In this document: in pieces, positions 17,423-26,083 of the stretch
How the letters are laid out: every line of letters begins with the position of its first letter
How positions within the stretch are numbered: the stretch's first letter is position 1
Assembly: GCA_014650015.1 (NCBI GenBank)
Contig: BMUD01000013.1
Location: forward strand, 7,069 to 71,068
Direction: 5' to 3'
DNA length: 64,000 nt
Source of the DNA: Streptomyces griseoloalbus
GTDB lineage: Bacteria; Actinomycetota; Actinomycetes; Streptomycetales; Streptomycetaceae
Notes under the pieces: generated by a model
What the model was told of the DNA's origin: nothing
The model's input: only the letters and a program-made list of their open reading frames with translations
The model's database searches: none
Position numbers and translations under genes: made by a program

Positions 17423-17787
17423 GGAGCCACCTCCGATGGGAGTGCAGGGTCAACCACCCCAACTCCCGCCACCCACAAGAAGACACGCAAACGGCCTAAG
17501 GGGTGTCGTTCGGATCATGCCGACTTCCGGGAAACGGCGCCTTGCGGCCGAGCCGAGCGGGGTCCGGTGCGTGCAGCAGCTGCAAGGCGGAGGAGGACAC
17601 TGGGGCGGAGCCCTGGCGGCCGACGACCACGCGGCGGATGCGCGTGCCGGGCACCGCGACCCCGGCACGATCCGAACGGCACCCCCTGGGCCTGTCTGAC
17701 AGTTCCCGCCTGCCTCGCGACGCCATGCACGCACTCTGACGCCGCGAGGCCGCCCTGCGGGCGACGACGCGAATGGTCAGGCAGGTT

Positions 17788-18138
17788 CTAGCCGTAACCG
17801 AGCGCGTGCAGCCGGGCGTCATCGATCCCGAAGTGGTGCGCGATCTCGTGCACCACCGTGATCTCCGTCTCGGCGACGACGTCCTCCCGGGACTCGCACA
17901 TCCGCAACGTCGGCCCCCGGAAAATGGTGATCCGGTCCGGCAGCACACCCGCGTACCACTCACCCCGTTCCGTCAGCGGAGTCCCCTCGTACACCCCGAG
18001 CAGCTCCGGATCGTCCGCCGGCGGCTCGTCCTCGACGAACACCGCGACGTTGTCCATCAATCGCGTCAACTCCGGCGGGATCCGGTCCAGCGCCTCGGCG
18101 ACCAGCTCCTCGAACATCTCGCGCGTCATCTCCAGCAC
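17788..18138 (-). CDS. Minimal zincin-type metallopeptidase
   Basis: 116 aa, a small soluble protein of the DUF1025 / minimal gluzincin family. Key feature: V-V-H-E-I-A-H-H-F-G-I-D-D near the C-terminus, where HExxH would bind zinc. The N-terminus is F-E-E-L-V-A-E-A-L-D-R-I-P-P-E, followed by a conserved V-F-V-E-D-E-P. Function of the family is not established. GTG at 18138 is chosen; a GACAAT hexamer lies 6 nt before it with no Shine-Dalgarno, so a leaderless message is likely. Divergent from the metallophosphoesterase, with 84 bp between starts. Confidence 0.85.
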   Translation of the reverse strand: MLEMTREMFEELVAEALDRIPPELTRLMDNVAVFVEDEPPADDPELLGVYEGTPLTERGEWYAGVLPDRITIFRGPTLRMCESREDVVAETEITVVHEIAHHFGIDDARLHALGYG

Positions 18139-18144
18139 AGAGCC

Positions 18145-18150
18145 ATTGTC
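18145..18150 (-). promoter_or_regulatory. -10 box of leaderless zincin gene
   Basis: On the minus strand GACAAT ends 6 nt before the GTG start at 18138. Confidence 0.4.
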
Positions 18151-18222
18151 AGGTACGAGCCGTCCGTACGAGATGCCCAGGACCCCCGCATATCCGGCCG
18201 TCGACTTGGGCATACGGGACCA

Positions 18223-19800
18223 ATGGCCCGCGTCCCCTCCCCAGTCGTGAACGCCCTGCACCGCATCCGACGGGTCCCGCGGGCCCTCACCCGCCGCTAC
18301 CGCTCCCGCCGGCCCGCCCCGAGGGCCATCGCCCTCGTCCCCCAGGCGCACCCCTGGACCCGCGCCGCCGGCCTCGTCACCGTCGTGGTCCTCGGCGCCT
18401 GGCTGGGCCTGCTCGTCGTCGGCAACGTCCGCGTCCCCGTCGGCCCCATGAACACCACCATGACCCTGCGCCCCTCCATCACCGGCGGCACAAAGATCAA
18501 CATCTCCCCCCTGGGCGCCCTGCAGCTCGACAGCCACGTCGCCCCCGTCCGCCTCGACGTCAACGTCGACCAGCTCGACCCCGAACGCTCCCAGGCCCTC
18601 GTCGACCACCCCGAACGCCTCTCCGGCCTCCAGGACGAGGTCGCCCAGGACATCACCCACGGCACCGCCGACCTCGCCGTACGCTCCTGCATCGCCGTCG
18701 TCACCGGGGCCACCGCCCTCGGTCTCGTCGTCTACCGCCGCCCCCGCCGCGCCCTCGGCGCGGGCGGTCTCGCCCTCACCCTCCTGGCCGCGTCCGGCGG
18801 CACCGCCTACGCCACCTGGAACGCCGACTCCGTCCTGGAGCCGAAGTTCTCCGGCCTGCTCTCCTCCGCCCCGTCCCTCGTCGGCGACGCGCGCAGCATC
18901 GTCACCGAGTTCGACGTCTACCAGAAGGAGTTGGCCCGTCTCGTCACCAACGTGACCAAGCTCTACGACGCCACCTCCACCCTCCCCGCCTACCAGCCCG
19001 ACCCGACCACCATCCGCGTCCTGCACGTCTCCGACATCCATCTCAACCCGGCCAGCTGGAAGATCATCGCCTCGCTGGTGGAGCAGTACCGGGTGGACGT
19101 GATCGTCGACTCGGGCGACACCATGGACCACGGCACCGCCACCGAGAACGGCTTCCTCGACCCCATCGAGGACCTCGGCGCCCCCTACGTCTGGGTCCGC
19201 GGCAACCACGACTCGCTCGTCACCCAGCGCTACCTCGAAGGCATGAGGAACGTCCACGTCCTCGACGACGGCAAGGCCCGAACCGTCGCCGGCCTGCGCT
19301 TCGCCGGCATCGGCGATCCCCAGTTCACGCCCGACCGCGCGAAGAGGACCGGAGCCGAGCAGTCCCAGGAACTGGCGGGCGCCCGCCTCGCCTCCGCCCT
19401 GCGCGACCAGCGGAGCGCCGGTACCCCGGTGGACGTCGCGATCGCCCATGAACCGTCCGCCGCCCGCGAGGTCGACGGCACCGTGCCCCTGGTCCTGGCC
19501 GGCCACATCCACCACGAGAAGACGGAGGTCATGCGGTACGGCACCCGGCTGCGCGTAGAAGGCTCCACCGGCGGCAGCGGCCTGCGGGCCATCGAGGGCA
19601 AGTACCCCGACCCGATCGAGACGTCGATCCTCTACTTCGACCGCGACACCCGCCGCCTCCAGGCCTGGGACTCGATCGAACTGGGCGGCCTCGGTCTGAC
19701 GACGGCGGAGGTCAGCCGCCACCTCCCCAAGGAGAACCAGCCCGGCGCGACCCCGTCGCCCGGCCCGTCCTCCGCCACCCCCTCGACGACCTCCCCGTAA
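18223..19800 (+). CDS. Membrane-anchored metallophosphoesterase
   Basis: 525 aa. Basic N-terminus, one transmembrane segment at about residues 48-68 (G-L-V-T-V-V-V-L-G-A-W-L-G-L-L-V-V-G), an extracytoplasmic stretch with T-M-T-L-R-P-S, two more hydrophobic segments (about 145-200), then a calcineurin-like phosphoesterase domain. Metal-binding motifs: V-S-D-I-H-L (about 268), S-G-D-T-M-D-H-G, G-N-H-D-S (about 326), A-H-E-P-S and G-H-I-H-H (about 426). Substrate unknown. The C-terminus ends in a Pro/Ser/Thr-rich tail. ATG at 18223 is the only start close to the conserved N-terminus. Confidence 0.85.
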   Translation: MARVPSPVVNALHRIRRVPRALTRRYRSRRPAPRAIALVPQAHPWTRAAGLVTVVVLGAWLGLLVVGNVRVPVGPMNTTMTLRPSITGGTKINISPLGALQLDSHVAPVRLDVNVDQLDPERSQALVDHPERLSGLQDEVAQDITHGTADLAVRSCIAVVTGATALGLVVYRRPRRALGAGGLALTLLAASGGTAYATWNADSVLEPKFSGLLSSAPSLVGDARSIVTEFDVYQKELARLVTNVTKLYDATSTLPAYQPDPTTIRVLHVSDIHLNPASWKIIASLVEQYRVDVIVDSGDTMDHGTATENGFLDPIEDLGAPYVWVRGNHDSLVTQRYLEGMRNVHVLDDGKARTVAGLRFAGIGDPQFTPDRAKRTGAEQSQELAGARLASALRDQRSAGTPVDVAIAHEPSAAREVDGTVPLVLAGHIHHEKTEVMRYGTRLRVEGSTGGSGLRAIEGKYPDPIETSILYFDRDTRRLQAWDSIELGGLGLTTAEVSRHLPKENQPGATPSPGPSSATPSTTSP

Positions 19801-19880
19801 ACCGTTTTGGCGAACCCTCCCCCCATCCCATATGCTTCTCACGTCCCCGACGCGCTGCGAAGCGCCCAGGCGGGCCGATA

Positions 19881-19953
19881 GCCCTCATCGTCTAGCGGCC
19901 TAGGACGCCGCCCTTTCAAGGCGGTAGCACGGGTTCGAATCCCGTTGGGGGCA
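19881..19953 (+). tRNA. tRNA-Glu (TTC)
   Basis: Cloverleaf with anticodon loop CTTTCAA between CCGCC/GGCGG, acceptor GCCCTCA/TGGGGGC and discriminator A. CCA not encoded. First of a three-tRNA cluster. Confidence 0.96.
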
Positions 19954-19990
19954 CGCACCACCCTGTGCGACACTGTCGTACGACACGCTT

Positions 19991-20065
19991 GGTCCTGTGG
20001 AGCAGTTTGGAGTGCTCGCCACCCTGTCAAGGTGGAGGCCGCGGGTTCAAATCCCGTCAGGACCG
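19991..20065 (+). tRNA. tRNA-Asp (GTC), copy 1
   Basis: Anticodon loop CTGTCAA between CCACC/GGTGG, acceptor GGTCCTG/CAGGACC, discriminator G. Identical in sequence to the copy at 24355-24429. Confidence 0.96.
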
Positions 20066-20069
20066 CTGG

Positions 20070-20085
20070 TGTTTCACGTGAAACA
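20070..20085. other. parS: parS, ParB-binding centromere site
   Basis: TGTTTCACGTGAAACA is a perfect 16-bp palindrome identical to the bacterial parS consensus. It sits between tRNA-Asp and tRNA-Phe. Streptomyces chromosomes carry about twenty such sites within a few hundred kb of oriC, so this places the window in the origin-proximal core. ParB loading here would seed the origin segregation complex. Confidence 0.95.
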
Positions 20086-20089
20086 CCGC

Positions 20090-20163
20090 GGCTGGGTAGC
20101 TCAGTTGGTACGAGCGATCGCCTGAAAAGCGATAGGTCGCCGGTTCGACCCCGGCCCCAGCCA
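20090..20163 (+). tRNA. tRNA-Phe (GAA)
   Basis: Anticodon loop CTGAAAA between ATCGC/GCGAT, acceptor GGCTGGG/CCCAGCC, T-loop TTCGACC, discriminator A. Begins 4 bp after parS. Confidence 0.96.
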
Positions 20164-20167
20164 CAGT

Positions 20168-20199
20168 AAGGCCCCGATCATCGATCGGGGCCTTGTTGT
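20168..20199 (+). terminator. Terminator of the tRNA Glu-Asp-Phe cluster
   Basis: Perfect 12-bp stem AAGGCCCCGATC / GATCGGGGCCTT with a 3-nt loop, followed by a T-rich stretch (TTGTTGTG). Confidence 0.9.
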
Positions 20200-20256
20200 G
20201 TGTCCCGGCAAAACCATTGGCCGCGAATTTCCGCGGGATGAGATCCTGGAGTCCGT

Positions 20257-23200
20257 ATGTCTACGCACTCTGCCCCCGCTCTCGGCTCCCTTGCCTCCCG
20301 CCTCACCGAGTTGTCGCTGCGCGATGCGCACCGGCTCGGGCGGAGGCTCGAGGGTGCACGCACGATCCGTAAGCCGGAGGCCCGCGCTGCCGTATTCGCC
20401 GAGATCGAGGCGGAGGTCGCCGGGGCCGAGGAGCGGATGACCGCGCGGCGTGCCCGGATGCCGGAGATCCGGTACCCGCAGCAGTTGCCCGTCAGCCAGA
20501 AGAAGGACGTGATCGCGGAGGCCATCCGCGATCACCAGGTGGTGATCGTCGCGGGTGAGACCGGGTCCGGGAAGACCACGCAGATCCCGAAGATCTGTCT
20601 GGAGCTGGGCCGGGGCGTCCGGGGCATGATCGGCCACACCCAGCCCCGGCGCATCGCCGCCCGCACGGTGGCCGAGCGGGTCGCCGAGGAGCTGGATACC
20701 CCGCTCGGGGAGGCCGTCGGCTGGAAGGTCCGCTTCACCGACCAGGTGAATCCGGAGGCCACGTTCATCAAGCTGATGACCGACGGCATCCTGCTCGCGG
20801 AGATCCAGACCGATCGCGAGCTGCGCGCCTACGACACGATCATCATCGACGAGGCGCACGAGCGGTCGCTGAACATCGACTTCCTGCTCGGTTATCTGGC
20901 GCAGTTGCTGCCGAAGCGGCCCGATCTCAAGGTCGTCATCACCTCCGCGACCATCGACCCGGAGCGTTTCTCACGGCATTTCGGTGACGCCCCGATCATC
21001 GAGGTCAGCGGGCGCACCTATCCGGTGGAGGTCCGTTACCGCCCGCTGCTGGAGGAGGACTCGGACGACGCCGACCGCGACCAGATCACCGCGATCACGG
21101 ACGCCGTCGAGGAGCTGATGGCGGAGGGGCCCGGCGACATCCTGGTCTTCCTCTCCGGTGAGCGGGAGATCCGGGACACGGCGGACGCGCTGACGAAGAA
21201 GCGGTATCGCTCGACCGAGGTGCTGCCGTTGTACGCCCGGCTGTCCCATGCCGAGCAGCATCGGGTCTTCCAGCAGCACAGTGGTCGCAGGATTGTTCTG
21301 GCGACCAACGTGGCCGAGACGTCCCTGACCGTCCCGGGCATCAAGTACGTCATCGATCCCGGGTTCGCCCGCATCTCGCGGTACAGCCATCGCACGAAGG
21401 TGCAGCGGCTGCCGATCGAGGCGGTGTCGCAGGCCAGCGCCAATCAGCGCAAGGGGCGCTGCGGTCGTACGTCGGACGGTATCTGCATCCGTCTGTACAG
21501 CGAGGACGACTTCCTGTCCCGGCCGGAGTTCACGGACGCGGAGATCCTGCGGACGAACCTCGCCTCGGTGATCCTGCAGATGACGGCGGCCGGTCTGGGC
21601 GAGATCGAGAAGTTCCCGTTCATCGACCCGCCGGACCACCGCAACATCCGTGACGGTGTGCAGTTGCTGCAGGAGCTGGGTGCGCTCGACGCCGCGCAGA
21701 AGGATCCGCGCAAGCGGCTGACACAGACGGGCCGGAAGCTGGCGCAGTTGCCGGTGGACCCGCGGCTGGCGCGCATGGTGCTGGAGGCGGACCGCAACGG
21801 CTGTGTCCGTGAGGTCATGGTCATCGCGGCGGCGTTGTCGATCCAGGACCCGCGGGAGCGGCCGGCGGACAAGCAGGCGCAGGCGGACCAGCAGCATGCG
21901 CGGTTCCGGGACGAGTCCAGTGACTTCCTGGCCTACCTCAATCTGTGGCGGTACGTCCGCGAGCAGCAGAAGGAGCGCGGTTCGTCGTCGTTCCGGCGGA
22001 TGTGCAAGCAGGAGTATCTGAACTTCCTGCGGATCCGCGAGTGGCAGGACATCTACACGCAGCTGCGGACGGTCGCCAAGCAGATGGGCATCCATCTGAA
22101 CGAGGACGACGCCCCGGCGGATCACATCCATGTGTCCCTGCTGGCGGGTCTGCTCTCGCACATCGGCATGAAGGACGTGAAGGAGTCCAAGGACTCCGGC
22201 CCGGCGGGCCGCAAGGACGGCGGCCGTAACGAGTACCTGGGCGCGCGGAACGCCAAGTTCGCGATCTTCCCGGGGTCGGCGCTGTTCCGGAAGCCGCCCC
22301 GGTTCGTGATGTCGGCCGAGCTGGTGGAGACGTCGCGGTTGTGGGCGCGGGTCAACGCGAAGATCGAGCCGGAGTGGGTGGAGCCGCTCGCCGAGCACCT
22401 GCTGAAGCGCACGTACAGCGAGCCGCACTGGGAGAAGGACCAGGCGGCCGTGATGGCGTACGAGAAGGTGACGCTGTACGGCGTTCCGATCGTGGCGCAG
22501 CGGAAGGTGAACTACGGCCGGATCGATCCGGAGGCCTCCCGTGAGCTGTTCATCCGCAACGCGTTGGTCGAGGGCGACTGGCGGACGCATCACAAGTTCT
22601 TCGCGGACAACCGGCGGCTGCTGACCGAGGTCGAGGAGCTGGAGCACCGGGCGCGGCGGCGGGACATCCTGGTCGACGACGAGACCCTGTTCGACTTCTA
22701 CGACCAGCGGATCCCCGAGCACGTGGTGTCGGGGGCGCACTTCGACTCGTGGTGGAAGCACAAGCGGCACGAGCAGCCCGACTTCCTCGACTTCGAGCGC
22801 GAGATGCTCATCCGGGAGTCGGCTGAGGCCGTCACCAAGGCCGACTATCCGGACACGTGGCGGCAGGGCCCGCTGAAGTTCCGGGTGACGTACCAGTTCG
22901 AGCCGGGTGCGGACGCCGACGGTGTGACGGTCCACGTCCCGCTCCAGGTGCTCAACCAGGTGACGGACGAGGGGTTCGACTGGCAGATTCCGGGCCTGCG
23001 CGAGGAGGTCGTCACGGAGCTGATCCGGTCGCTTCCCAAGCCGATCCGCCGCAACTACGTGCCGGCGCCGAACTTCGCGAAGGCGTTCCTGGAGCGGGCG
23101 TCGTCCCCGGAGGGGCACCATCGGACACAGTCGCCGCAGGAGCCGCTGACCGTGACGATGGCCCGTGAGCTGAAGCGGATGGTCGGGGTGCCCTTCGAGG

Positions 23201-24261
23201 CGGAGGACTTCGACTGGTCGCGCGTTCCGGACCATCTGAAGATCACCTTCAGGATCGTCGACGAGCGGCGGCGCAAGCTCGCCGAGGACAAGGATCTGGA
23301 GGCGCTGAAGCTCAGTCTGCGGCCGAAGGCCCGCAAGGCCCTGTCGCAGGCCGCTGCCGCCACCGCGCAGCGCGAGGGTGGCGAGTCCCTGGAGCGCAAG
23401 GGGCTGACGGACTGGACGATCGGTTCGCTCACCCGCGTGTTCGAGACCCGTCGTGCCGGTCAGCCGGTGAAGGCGTATCCGGCGCTGGTGGACGACGGTG
23501 ACACGGTGTCCGTTCGGCTGTTCGACACGGAGGCCGAGCAGGCGGAGGCGATGTGGAGGGGCACGCGCCGGCTGATTCTGCTGGGCATCCCGGTCAATCC
23601 CGCGAAGTTCGCTTCCGAGAAGCTGACGAACGCTCAGAAGCTGGCGCTGTCGGCGAATCCGCACGGTTCCGTGCAGGCGCTGTTCGACGACTGCGCGATG
23701 GCCGCGGCGGACAAGCTGATCGCGGACTTCGGCGGGCCGGCGTGGGACGAGGAGTCGTACCGGAAGCTGTACGACAAGGTCCGCGCGGAGATCGTGGACA
23801 CGACGGTCCGTGCGGTGGGCCAGGTGCAGCAGGTGCTGGCCGCGTGGCAGGCCTGTGAGCGGCGCCTGAAGGGCGTACGGAGCCCCGCGCTGCTGCCGAA
23901 CCTGCAGGACGTGCGGGGGCAGCTGGACGGGCTCGTGCGGCCGGGTTTCGTGACGGAGGCGGGACTGCGCCGGCTGCCGGACCTGATGCGGTATCTGGTC
24001 GCCGCGGACCGCCGCCTGCAGCAGATGCCGGCGAACGTGCAGCGGGACACGACGCGCATGGCGAAGGTCCATGAGATGCGGGACGAGTACGCGTGGCTGC
24101 TGGAGCAGATGCCGCCGGGACGGCCCGTTCCGCAGCAGGTGCGGGAGATCCGCTGGATGATCGAGGAGCTGCGGGTCAGCTACTTCGCCCACGCGCTCGG
24201 CACGGCGTATCCGGTGTCGGACAAGCGGATCGTGAAGGCGATCGACGCGGCGGTGCCGTAA
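20257..24261 (+). CDS. hrpA: ATP-dependent RNA helicase HrpA
   Basis: 1334 aa, matching the length of HrpA. DEAH-box core: G-E-T-G-S-G-K-T (about residue 100), D-E-A-H-E-R-S (about 198), S-A-T-I-D, and Q-R-K-G-R-C-G-R. These are followed by the HA2 and OB regions and the long DUF3418-type C-terminal half typical of HrpA proteins. In E. coli HrpA processes mRNA and rescues stalled ribosomes. ATG at 20257 has GGAG 5 nt upstream. The gene lies between two identical tRNA-Asp genes, each followed by its own terminator region. Confidence 0.96.
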   Translation: MSTHSAPALGSLASRLTELSLRDAHRLGRRLEGARTIRKPEARAAVFAEIEAEVAGAEERMTARRARMPEIRYPQQLPVSQKKDVIAEAIRDHQVVIVAGETGSGKTTQIPKICLELGRGVRGMIGHTQPRRIAARTVAERVAEELDTPLGEAVGWKVRFTDQVNPEATFIKLMTDGILLAEIQTDRELRAYDTIIIDEAHERSLNIDFLLGYLAQLLPKRPDLKVVITSATIDPERFSRHFGDAPIIEVSGRTYPVEVRYRPLLEEDSDDADRDQITAITDAVEELMAEGPGDILVFLSGEREIRDTADALTKKRYRSTEVLPLYARLSHAEQHRVFQQHSGRRIVLATNVAETSLTVPGIKYVIDPGFARISRYSHRTKVQRLPIEAVSQASANQRKGRCGRTSDGICIRLYSEDDFLSRPEFTDAEILRTNLASVILQMTAAGLGEIEKFPFIDPPDHRNIRDGVQLLQELGALDAAQKDPRKRLTQTGRKLAQLPVDPRLARMVLEADRNGCVREVMVIAAALSIQDPRERPADKQAQADQQHARFRDESSDFLAYLNLWRYVREQQKERGSSSFRRMCKQEYLNFLRIREWQDIYTQLRTVAKQMGIHLNEDDAPADHIHVSLLAGLLSHIGMKDVKESKDSGPAGRKDGGRNEYLGARNAKFAIFPGSALFRKPPRFVMSAELVETSRLWARVNAKIEPEWVEPLAEHLLKRTYSEPHWEKDQAAVMAYEKVTLYGVPIVAQRKVNYGRIDPEASRELFIRNALVEGDWRTHHKFFADNRRLLTEVEELEHRARRRDILVDDETLFDFYDQRIPEHVVSGAHFDSWWKHKRHEQPDFLDFEREMLIRESAEAVTKADYPDTWRQGPLKFRVTYQFEPGADADGVTVHVPLQVLNQVTDEGFDWQIPGLREEVVTELIRSLPKPIRRNYVPAPNFAKAFLERASSPEGHHRTQSPQEPLTVTMARELKRMVGVPFEAEDFDWSRVPDHLKITFRIVDERRRKLAEDKDLEALKLSLRPKARKALSQAAAATAQREGGESLERKGLTDWTIGSLTRVFETRRAGQPVKAYPALVDDGDTVSVRLFDTEAEQAEAMWRGTRRLILLGIPVNPAKFASEKLTNAQKLALSANPHGSVQALFDDCAMAAADKLIADFGGPAWDEESYRKLYDKVRAEIVDTTVRAVGQVQQVLAAWQACERRLKGVRSPALLPNLQDVRGQLDGLVRPGFVTEAGLRRLPDLMRYLVAADRRLQQMPANVQRDTTRMAKVHEMRDEYAWLLEQMPPGRPVPQQVREIRWMIEELRVSYFAHALGTAYPVSDKRIVKAIDAAVP

Positions 24262-24284
24262 CAGGCCCGGTACGCAGGGTGAGT

Positions 24285-24314
24285 TCGACCAAGGGGGTTT
24301 CCCTCCTGTAGAGT
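24285..24314 (+). promoter_or_regulatory. Promoter of second tRNA-Asp
   Basis: TCGACC (24285-24290), an 18-bp spacer and TAGAGT (24309-24314) form a vegetative-type promoter about 40 nt upstream of the tRNA. Confidence 0.6.
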
Positions 24315-24354
24315 CCTTCTCGCAGCGCAACGCAGGAATGGCGCTGCGAAACCT

Positions 24355-24429
24355 GGTCCTGTGGAGCAGTTTGGAGTGCTCGCCACCCTGTCAAGGTGGA
24401 GGCCGCGGGTTCAAATCCCGTCAGGACCG
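24355..24429 (+). tRNA. tRNA-Asp (GTC), copy 2
   Basis: Identical to the copy at 19991-20065; flanks differ. It has its own promoter and terminator. Confidence 0.96.
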
Positions 24430-24438
24430 CAACACGGA

Positions 24439-24476
24439 GAAGGCCCGCACCCCTTGGGGGTGCGGGCCTTCTTCGC
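24439..24476 (+). terminator. Terminator of tRNA-Asp copy 2
   Basis: 15-bp perfect stem (24439-24453 with 24457-24471, 3-nt loop) followed by TTCG. Confidence 0.85.
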
Positions 24477-24551
24477 GCATCGGCACACCCTGGGCCGCGC
24501 CCTGCGGCGGGGCCGCGATGGGGCACGGCACGTCCCGCCAGGACCTCGACC

Positions 24552-24585
24552 GGAAGAGCCCGGGTCTTCGGACCCGGGCTCTTCC
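24552..24585. terminator. Perfect 15-bp hairpin with UUCG tetraloop
   Basis: Arms 24552-24566 and 24571-24585 are perfectly complementary around TTCG. No U tract follows. It lies about 80 bp after the tRNA-Asp terminator with no gene between, so it may be a back-up terminator or an RNA-processing structure. Confidence 0.6.
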
Positions 24586-24712
24586 GCGCGCTTCGGGGCA
24601 CTGTGTGCCCGTCAGCGCCGTCAGCGCCTCTCTGCCGTCTTGACGGGCCCCCGTTCCCTCGGTACTCCAGGAGGCAGGACCTCTTCCCGTGTGGGCCCGC
24701 TGGGGGTGGCGT

Positions 24713-24901
24713 ATGGCGGCATCGGCCAGGCATGAGACGCGGGCGTTGCTGCGTGCGCACCTGTCGGCCGCGTCGTCGTACCGGCATCTGACGCGTCACT
24801 GCCCGATCTGTCATCGCCTGTTGCGGCTGGCGATGGCCTCCCCGCCCGGCGTCCCGGAACCCGCCGAGGAACGGTCCGGCGCCAACGCGCGTTCTCTTTA
24901 G
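24713..24901 (+). CDS. Small CPxCH protein (DUF6274-like)
   Basis: 62 aa, conserved type in Streptomyces. Central motif R-H-L-T-R-H-C-P-I-C-H-R-L-L-R-L-A-M has C-P-x-C-H and a nearby His, which could bind zinc or a metal. Assignment to DUF6274 is from memory of the family. ATG at 24713 is chosen because GGGGGTGG lies about 4-6 nt upstream; a GTG at 24689 would add eight residues but has no ribosome-binding site. No function known. Next gene on the right is bldC, convergent. Confidence 0.65.
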   Translation: MAASARHETRALLRAHLSAASSYRHLTRHCPICHRLLRLAMASPPGVPEPAEERSGANARSL

Positions 24902-25336
24902 CGCATATGCCATGGGCTTAACAAGCCGACTGGTATGTGACGGGTGTCACCGTGTGAGTTTTGGGGAGTGCGGTACTTACACCTCTCCTACAACAGGTCA
25001 ATTTAATATGTGCAATTGCACCACTCGGCGAGGCCCGCACCGGCCGGCCCACAGGTGATCCCCCACCCGGCCCCAGAGTCCGACAAGCCCGCGCACAGAG
25101 CGCTCCCCGAGACCCGCCGGGCACGGCCGGGCCCACCAACAGCGCACAAAAAAGATCGCGCTGGACCCGGCGGAGTCCAGCGCGATCGACGACGCACCCT
25201 TGTTCAGTTGCCTGGAAAGCTCTGATCGGTGTGGGCGTGGGGCCTGTTGGGGCAGTCCCCGCGTCGCTTGGAGCTAGGGTTCCGGGCGTCTCGACCAGTG
25301 GGGGACCAGCCGGTTATGCCCGGTTCATTCAGTTGT
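24902..25336. other. Intergenic, with palindromes and AT-rich patch
   Basis: Between the convergent DUF6274-like gene and bldC. Contains GTGAC-GGGT-GTCAC (24937-24950), the perfect palindrome GTGCAATTGCAC (25010-25021) next to the unusually AT-rich TCAATTTAATATG, and the bldC terminator (25148-25187). On the minus strand TTGACC, 16 bp, TAAGTA could be a promoter reading towards the tRNA-Asp. A small RNA is possible but not demonstrated. Confidence 0.4.
25148..25187 (-). terminator. Terminator of bldC
   Basis: On the minus strand a 13-bp perfect stem (25154-25166 with 25175-25187, 8-nt loop) is followed by six T residues (25153-25148). Confidence 0.9.
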
Positions 25337-25543
25337 TCAGGCCTCGCTGCGCTGCTGCGGAATGCCCGCGAGCAGTGCGCGGACCTCGGCTTCGCGGTAG
25401 CGGCGGTGCCCGCCGAGCGTGCGGATCGACGTGAGCTTGCCTGCCTTCGCCCAGCGCGTGACCGTCTTGGGGTCGACGCGGAACATGGTGGCGACCTCAG
25501 CCGGGGTCAGCAGCGGCTCGGCATCAGGGGTGCGAGCGGTCAT
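25337..25543 (-). CDS. bldC: Developmental regulator BldC
   Basis: 68-aa MerR-like DNA-binding protein. The sequence L-L-T-P-A-E-V-A-T-M-F-R-V-D-P-K-T-V-T-R-W-A and T-L-G-G-H-R-R-Y is the BldC winged helix, which in Streptomyces binds DNA cooperatively as head-to-tail oligomers on direct repeats and delays sporulation. It has no dimerisation or effector domain, as expected. ATG at 25543 has GAGGAGG 6 nt upstream. A strong terminator follows. The 540-bp upstream region carries a BldD-like site (25785-25799). Confidence 0.97.
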   Translation of the reverse strand: MTARTPDAEPLLTPAEVATMFRVDPKTVTRWAKAGKLTSIRTLGGHRRYREAEVRALLAGIPQQRSEA

Positions 25544-26083
25544 GAGCGGCCTCCTCGGGAGAACCGAACCTTCTCGGTTCTTTCCTCTAAATTCTGCACC
25601 TTGACCCGCGTTGCCCGAAATGGCGGACGCGAGTCGAGTCGGTTATAGGACGAACGGCTTGTCCTCGGCACTACAACTACACCATCTGTCCAGCCACGTC
25701 GGCCAAACCGATGGAATTGCCCTCCCAGGTGTTCATCAGCCGCGGAAGCCGATGGACCATGCCATAGCGGACAGTCACGCCACTGTGACGATCAGTCACA
25801 GCGGCGTTCAGGAGTCACCAGACCCCCCAAAGCACGCAATGCTGAGATTCCGCCCATAGCCGAGCACAGTAGGACGGAGGAGCCCTCCCCGGACTCCTTG
25901 TCCTATTTTGGCATGAGGAGGGGCAAGGGACGCAAGGGCCGCGTACGTGCGGTCCGTCACGCTTGGCGCGCTTGGGACAAACGCCCGGATCGGCATCTAC
26001 GTCCGCTGCCGGGCCCGCACTGACGGAACCTCAGACACCTCAGTGCGATGACAAAACCCCAAGAAGGGGCGTTTGGTCAAACG
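25544..26083. other. 540-bp region upstream of bldC
   Basis: No gene supported (a 62-codon minus-strand frame at 25808-25996 has no ribosome-binding site or family). It holds GTCAC/GTGAC clusters at 25774-25801, and near 26017-26046 an inverted repeat GCACTGA / TCAGTGC that may end the minus-strand gene stopping at 26084. Probably the long regulatory region and leader of bldC. Confidence 0.5.
25774..25801. promoter_or_regulatory. Candidate BldD box upstream of bldC
   Basis: GTGAC-GATCA-GTCAC (25785-25799) has the GTNAC-N5-GTNAC geometry of the BldD consensus, extended to CTGTGAC / GTCACAG (25783-25801). A further GTCAC at 25774 overlaps a second imperfect palindrome. BldD-c-di-GMP control of bldC is known in Streptomyces; that this is the site is inference. 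Confidence 0.5.

Noticed and set aside
19991-24429. hrpA as a mobile segment between two tRNA-Asp genes
   Set aside because: Only the 75-bp tRNAs are identical, the flanks differ, and HrpA is a core gene at this place in Streptomyces.
25808-25996. 62-codon minus-strand gene upstream of bldC
   Set aside because: No ribosome-binding site, no family, and it overlaps the putative regulatory region.
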